Source: Sulfurovum sp. UBA1140 (GTDB lineage Bacteria; Campylobacterota; Campylobacteria; Campylobacterales; Sulfurovaceae). Taken from it: DNA of 7,573 bases. A program made the position numbers and the translations under genes. How positions within the stretch are numbered: position 1 is the stretch's first letter; the number at the start of each line of letters is the position of its first letter. Under the pieces are notes generated by a model. It had not been told where the DNA came from. It did not search any database and worked only from the letters and a program-made list of their open reading frames with translations. Location of the stretch: the NCBI GenBank assembly GCA_002311915.1, contig DCAF01000076.1, forward strand, positions 11,039-18,611, written 5' to 3'. This document shows positions 4,857 through 7,573 of the stretch, piece after piece.

Positions 4857-6689
4857 ATGAAACAGCAATTTATGCAAGATTTACAAAGAATATATGATGA
4901 GTTACAACAGAGGCAAAATGAACTAAACAATTATTACCAACTGTTAACAGGTGAACACCCAGAAGCCAAAGCCGTGGTTGAGCAGTTTTTAAATGAACTT
5001 AAACTCCCGATTAACAGTGATACCATTATGGCAGGAGTTGTTCGGTTGGTGAATCTTCGTGAAGATGCACTAGAACAGGTACTACAAAAAGAGAACCTAA
5101 GTGCCGATGAGATTATTGCTAAAAAAGAGACAGCCTATCTGTTTGTTAAAAAAATGCACCTTTTAAGACATGAATATTTTATTGCATGGATAAAATCCGA
5201 AAATTTACTCAATCCATTTTATAGAACCTTAATTGAAGGGGTACACAATATTGGTGAATCGCTCAGTCACTGGCAATCGGCTTGGACAGCACACATTATT
5301 AATGGTGTTAACCGTGAACTGCTTGAGACCTATAAAGGAGACGAGAAAGCAATTTTTAAGATGCTTCAAGATGAGGGTTTATTAGATTTAGACCCCAATG
5401 GGGTAGTGGGTGACCGATGCTACTCGGTATTAGAAAAAGATGCCAATGGAGATTATCGCAGTATTGCGTACAGCAATGCTTTTCCTAAACAAGTAGGAGA
5501 GTTGGTTTCGGTCATTGAAGATTGCATCGAAGCGTTGTGTATAGAATCTGATGATATTTTTGAACAGAAACAAGAGTGGATACACTATTTAATTTCACTT
5601 AAAAAAGCGTTTGCTGCAACTGAACCTAAAAAATTAATTGGCTATTGGGCAAATGTAGACAGAGCGTGGATGAAAATCACCACTCCCCTACAGATAGGAC
5701 ACCCCCTAGAGTATTACGAAGATCATTTTAGAAAAGCCGTTGCATTAGAGTGGGATTTACGAATTGTCAACCCAAAGCTACAAAGTGGCTCAAATACACG
5801 AGAAAATATTAAAAACTTTTCACTAGAGTTAGCTAAAAATATCAAGGGTGAAGTGATGCCCACCATTAGTAAAAACATGACACAAGTTGATGAAACACAG
5901 CTCTATATTGGTCAACCAATGCTCTACTATGGAGCAGAGTTTAATGGTCTATTCTCTGCCCAAGTGGTTCCCAATGATGAGCAGGTTTCAGCAGAACTTG
6001 GTAAAAAGATTTTTGCCTATGCCGATTTTGTAATGGCAACTAAAAAAGCCAAACCCATTATGCAACTCTCGGTCGAGACCATGGGCATTAATTTTGTTAA
6101 AAAGCAGAAAAAATTGGTAGAGACCAACCCCAACTTATGGCAAGAGATATATGATGTCTCGACCATTGGACATGAATTTGGACATATTTTGTGGATAGAT
6201 GGTGATACTGAAATAAGCATGAACGCAACGGGGCAGTTTAAAAACATAGAGGAGTTTAAAGCAACTTCTAGTGGGCTTATGGCATTTTTTGAAAATGAGA
6301 GAGAAGAGCTTAAAAAACATATGGTAGATGACTTGGTAAGTAGAGCTGTAGGGCTTATGGCTTGGCGTGAAGTGGGTGAGGTTTTACCTTATTACTGTGA
6401 GGGTTTGATTCATTTAGACATTCTTTTTGGTTCAGGAATTATTACTTATGATAATGAGATAAAAATAGACTACAGTAAATATGACGCTATGAAAGAGAGA
6501 TACCAAGAGGTATACAGAGCGTTGGTACAACACTATATAGACAAAGAAGATGCTTCTGTTTATTTGGCACAGTATGCTCAGAAATCATCAGGAGTTTATT
6601 TGCCTGTAGATGCAACGATTTTAAATTTTGTTGAGGCTTATTATAAACGATATAAAGAGATAGGTCAGCAAGTTTGGCAGGTTTCGTAG
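4857..6689 (+). CDS. ciaB: CiaB-family protein with an HExxH metallopeptidase-like motif
   Basis: At 610 residues this matches the length and character of the CiaB family of Campylobacter and relatives. In C. jejuni CiaB is reported as exported through the flagellar apparatus and linked to host-cell invasion; that role is doubtful in an environmental organism. The start (ATG, with GAGAGGAAA 3 to 11 bases before it) gives a Gln-rich, probably coiled-coil N-terminus (about 1-30) and no Sec signal peptide or membrane segment. The striking element is IGHEFGHILW, with H439, E440 and H443 forming HExxH, followed by IEEFKA (464-469), where E465 or E466 could be the third zinc ligand. This is the arrangement of gluzincin peptidases and recalls the HExxxH ... 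EECRAE layout of M49 dipeptidyl peptidase III. A conserved-looking CEGLIHLDILFGSG segment follows near 516-529. The fold and activity are inferred. It is flanked by non-flagellar genes and appears to be its own transcription unit. Confidence 0.85.
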   Translation: MKQQFMQDLQRIYDELQQRQNELNNYYQLLTGEHPEAKAVVEQFLNELKLPINSDTIMAGVVRLVNLREDALEQVLQKENLSADEIIAKKETAYLFVKKMHLLRHEYFIAWIKSENLLNPFYRTLIEGVHNIGESLSHWQSAWTAHIINGVNRELLETYKGDEKAIFKMLQDEGLLDLDPNGVVGDRCYSVLEKDANGDYRSIAYSNAFPKQVGELVSVIEDCIEALCIESDDIFEQKQEWIHYLISLKKAFAATEPKKLIGYWANVDRAWMKITTPLQIGHPLEYYEDHFRKAVALEWDLRIVNPKLQSGSNTRENIKNFSLELAKNIKGEVMPTISKNMTQVDETQLYIGQPMLYYGAEFNGLFSAQVVPNDEQVSAELGKKIFAYADFVMATKKAKPIMQLSVETMGINFVKKQKKLVETNPNLWQEIYDVSTIGHEFGHILWIDGDTEISMNATGQFKNIEEFKATSSGLMAFFENEREELKKHMVDDLVSRAVGLMAWREVGEVLPYYCEGLIHLDILFGSGIITYDNEIKIDYSKYDAMKERYQEVYRALVQHYIDKEDASVYLAQYAQKSSGVYLPVDATILNFVEAYYKRYKEIGQQVWQVS

Positions 6690-6729
6690 GTTTGGTAACA
6701 TCGAATATTATTTTTAAGTCTTAATTAAG

Positions 6730-6735
6730 TATAAT
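6730..6735 (+). promoter_or_regulatory. Probable promoter -10 for the DUF6348 gene
   Basis: A perfect TATAAT lies 35 bases (first base to first base) before the ATG at 6765, the same distance as for purU. The region upstream is A/T-rich with T runs but no -35 match. Transcription would begin near 6742, within the 75-bp gap after the CiaB gene. Confidence 0.6.
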
Positions 6736-6764
6736 CTCCAGATAAATTATTAGGATATTAAAAA

Positions 6765-7451
6765 ATGAGTAAATTACTTGATATAAATATAAATGAACAG
6801 TTGTTAGAAATTTTAGGTCAGTTTGATATGAACTTAGAGAAGATGGAAGATTATTACTTTGTAGATGGTCTTTTTCCTGGTATTACAGCTCAGGCATTTG
6901 AGATGGAGCGTTTTGAAGATTCTGTGGTGGCACAGATTGATATACATATTCTACTACCAGAACAGACTTTTACAGAGTCATTTGTGGGTCATGCTTCAAC
7001 AGTGGAAGAGGCTGTTGCTTCTGCATTTGAGCAGTTTGAAGTTAACACGCTTCATACACTTATTATGGCGTTTTGGGATAATGCTAAAAAAGTAGAAAAT
7101 GGTGTAGGTACAGAGACTTGGGAGATTAATGGTCATACGTGGCAAGCTGTTATTTCTAACTATGGTTATAGAGGTGAAGAGTCATTAGATGAGATTATTG
7201 ATGATTCTGACTCTATGTACATGGAAGTTGAAAAAGCTATTAAAGCTCTCCCTTTAGACAAAGATATCTATGCTATTCGTTCAGTCTATACCAATGTAGG
7301 TGATGGAAGAAGAGTAACAGAAGCACTTATTAATAACGAAGAGTTTCTTGAATTAGAAAGTGCAATATCAGGGCTTAAGTGGAAACATACAGAGGGGTAC
7401 TATTCTGTGCGAAACCTTGTTTTAGTGATGAAATTAATTGAAGAAGCTTAA
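6765..7451 (+). CDS. DUF6348 family protein of unknown function
   Basis: A 228-residue acidic, soluble protein with no signal peptide or membrane segment. It follows the DUF6348 pattern: an amphipathic N-terminal helix, a segment with alternating strands ending in VVAQIDIHILLP (54-65), then TESFVGHASTVEEAVASAFEQF (70-91), a helix LHTLIMAFW (96-104), and TWEINGHTWQAVISNYGYRG (118-137). The family is found in scattered bacteria and has no established function. No catalytic motif is apparent, and the many Asp and Glu residues give no clear metal site. The ribosome binding site AGGA (6752-6755) is 9 bases before the ATG. It lies 75 bp after the CiaB gene but has its own promoter, so any functional link to CiaB is only positional. 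Members of the family sometimes occur in immunity or contact-system neighbourhoods; nothing here supports that. Confidence 0.8.
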   Translation: MSKLLDININEQLLEILGQFDMNLEKMEDYYFVDGLFPGITAQAFEMERFEDSVVAQIDIHILLPEQTFTESFVGHASTVEEAVASAFEQFEVNTLHTLIMAFWDNAKKVENGVGTETWEINGHTWQAVISNYGYRGEESLDEIIDDSDSMYMEVEKAIKALPLDKDIYAIRSVYTNVGDGRRVTEALINNEEFLELESAISGLKWKHTEGYYSVRNLVLVMKLIEEA

Positions 7452-7516
7452 GCATTTACCATATTTTAAAACATATTTTAGTTATTATGAACAAAATAGA
7501 ATAGAAGTGAGACTCT

Positions 7517-7570
7517 ATGGCAGTTGAAAATTATATTAAAGATATACTTGACACCTATATATTTTATTAA
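7517..7570 (+). CDS. Possible very short open frame (17 codons)
   Basis: ATG at 7517 opens a frame beginning MAVENYIKDILDTY and ending at TAA (7568-7570). A weak purine-rich stretch, GAAGTGAG (7504-7511), lies 5 bases upstream. The start looks like that of a genuine soluble helical protein, but it stops after 17 residues. It may be a gene remnant, a small peptide, or chance. The bases between 7452 and 7516 hold only a 9-bp direct repeat (CATATTTTA at 7460 and 7472). Confidence 0.2.
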   Translation: MAVENYIKDILDTYIFY

Positions 7571-7573
7571 ATA

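Noticed and set aside
6017..6320. Minus-strand open frames across the HExxH region of the CiaB gene
   Set aside because: Antisense to the coding sequence with no promoter, ribosome binding site or recognisable product.
6720..6729. Perfect 10-bp palindrome CTTAATTAAG just before the DUF6348 -10
   Set aside because: Low complexity and likely by chance; no second copy at other promoters in the window.
6865..7095. Leu/Trp-rich plus-strand frame within the DUF6348 gene that could look like a membrane peptide
   Set aside because: Out-of-frame reading of T-rich codons; the DUF6348 frame is the conserved one.
7548..7553. Perfect TTGACA that could be a -35 element
   Set aside because: The matching -10 would lie beyond the end of the window, and promoters here do not otherwise depend on a -35.
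1..7573. A previously undescribed defence, mobile or biosynthetic system
   Set aside because: All long genes belong to recognisable families in separate transcription units. There are no transposases, integrases, toxin-antitoxin pairs, nuclease-helicase genes, CRISPR repeats, tRNAs or attachment sites.

Overview
The window looks like an ordinary chromosomal stretch from a Campylobacterota (epsilonproteobacterial) genome, probably a free-living sulfur- or hydrogen-oxidising type such as Sulfurovum or a relative. The evidence is AT-rich coding DNA, promoters that show a good TATAAT-type -10 with little or no -35, and a full-length CiaB-family protein, a family typical of this phylum. Genus placement is inference; there is no rRNA or other decisive marker here.

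Layout from left to right. A reading frame enters from the left edge and stops at base 67, overlapping by one base the start of a YmdB-type (TIGR00282) metallophosphoesterase (67-882). A promoter and a short leader with an inverted repeat follow, then leuD (979-1473, TTG start) and leuB (1478-2554), two leucine biosynthesis genes 4 bp apart. leuA and leuC are not in the window. After leuB comes a perfect hairpin headed by GTAG, resembling a REP element, between the convergent ends of leuB and a small minus-strand DUF6172 gene (2605-2910). DUF6172 and a patatin-like lipid acyl hydrolase (2963-3730) diverge from a 52-bp region whose -10 elements overlap on the two strands. Next are purU (formyltetrahydrofolate deformylase, 3844-4680), with a probable intrinsic terminator folded into its last codons; a 176-bp AT-rich gap; a CiaB-family protein (4857-6689); and a DUF6348 protein (6765-7451) with its own promoter. 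The last 122 bases hold no convincing gene, only a 17-codon open frame.

Functionally this is a series of small independent transcription units rather than one pathway. LeuD and LeuB act at consecutive stages of leucine synthesis. PurU controls the 10-formyl-tetrahydrofolate/formate balance. The phosphodiesterase, patatin, DUF6172 and DUF6348 are single genes. I found no mobile element, CRISPR array, RNA gene or defence cassette. The most interesting item is the CiaB protein: it carries an HExxH motif followed about 22 residues later by an EExxA motif, the layout of a zinc metallopeptidase, in a family usually described only as an invasion antigen.
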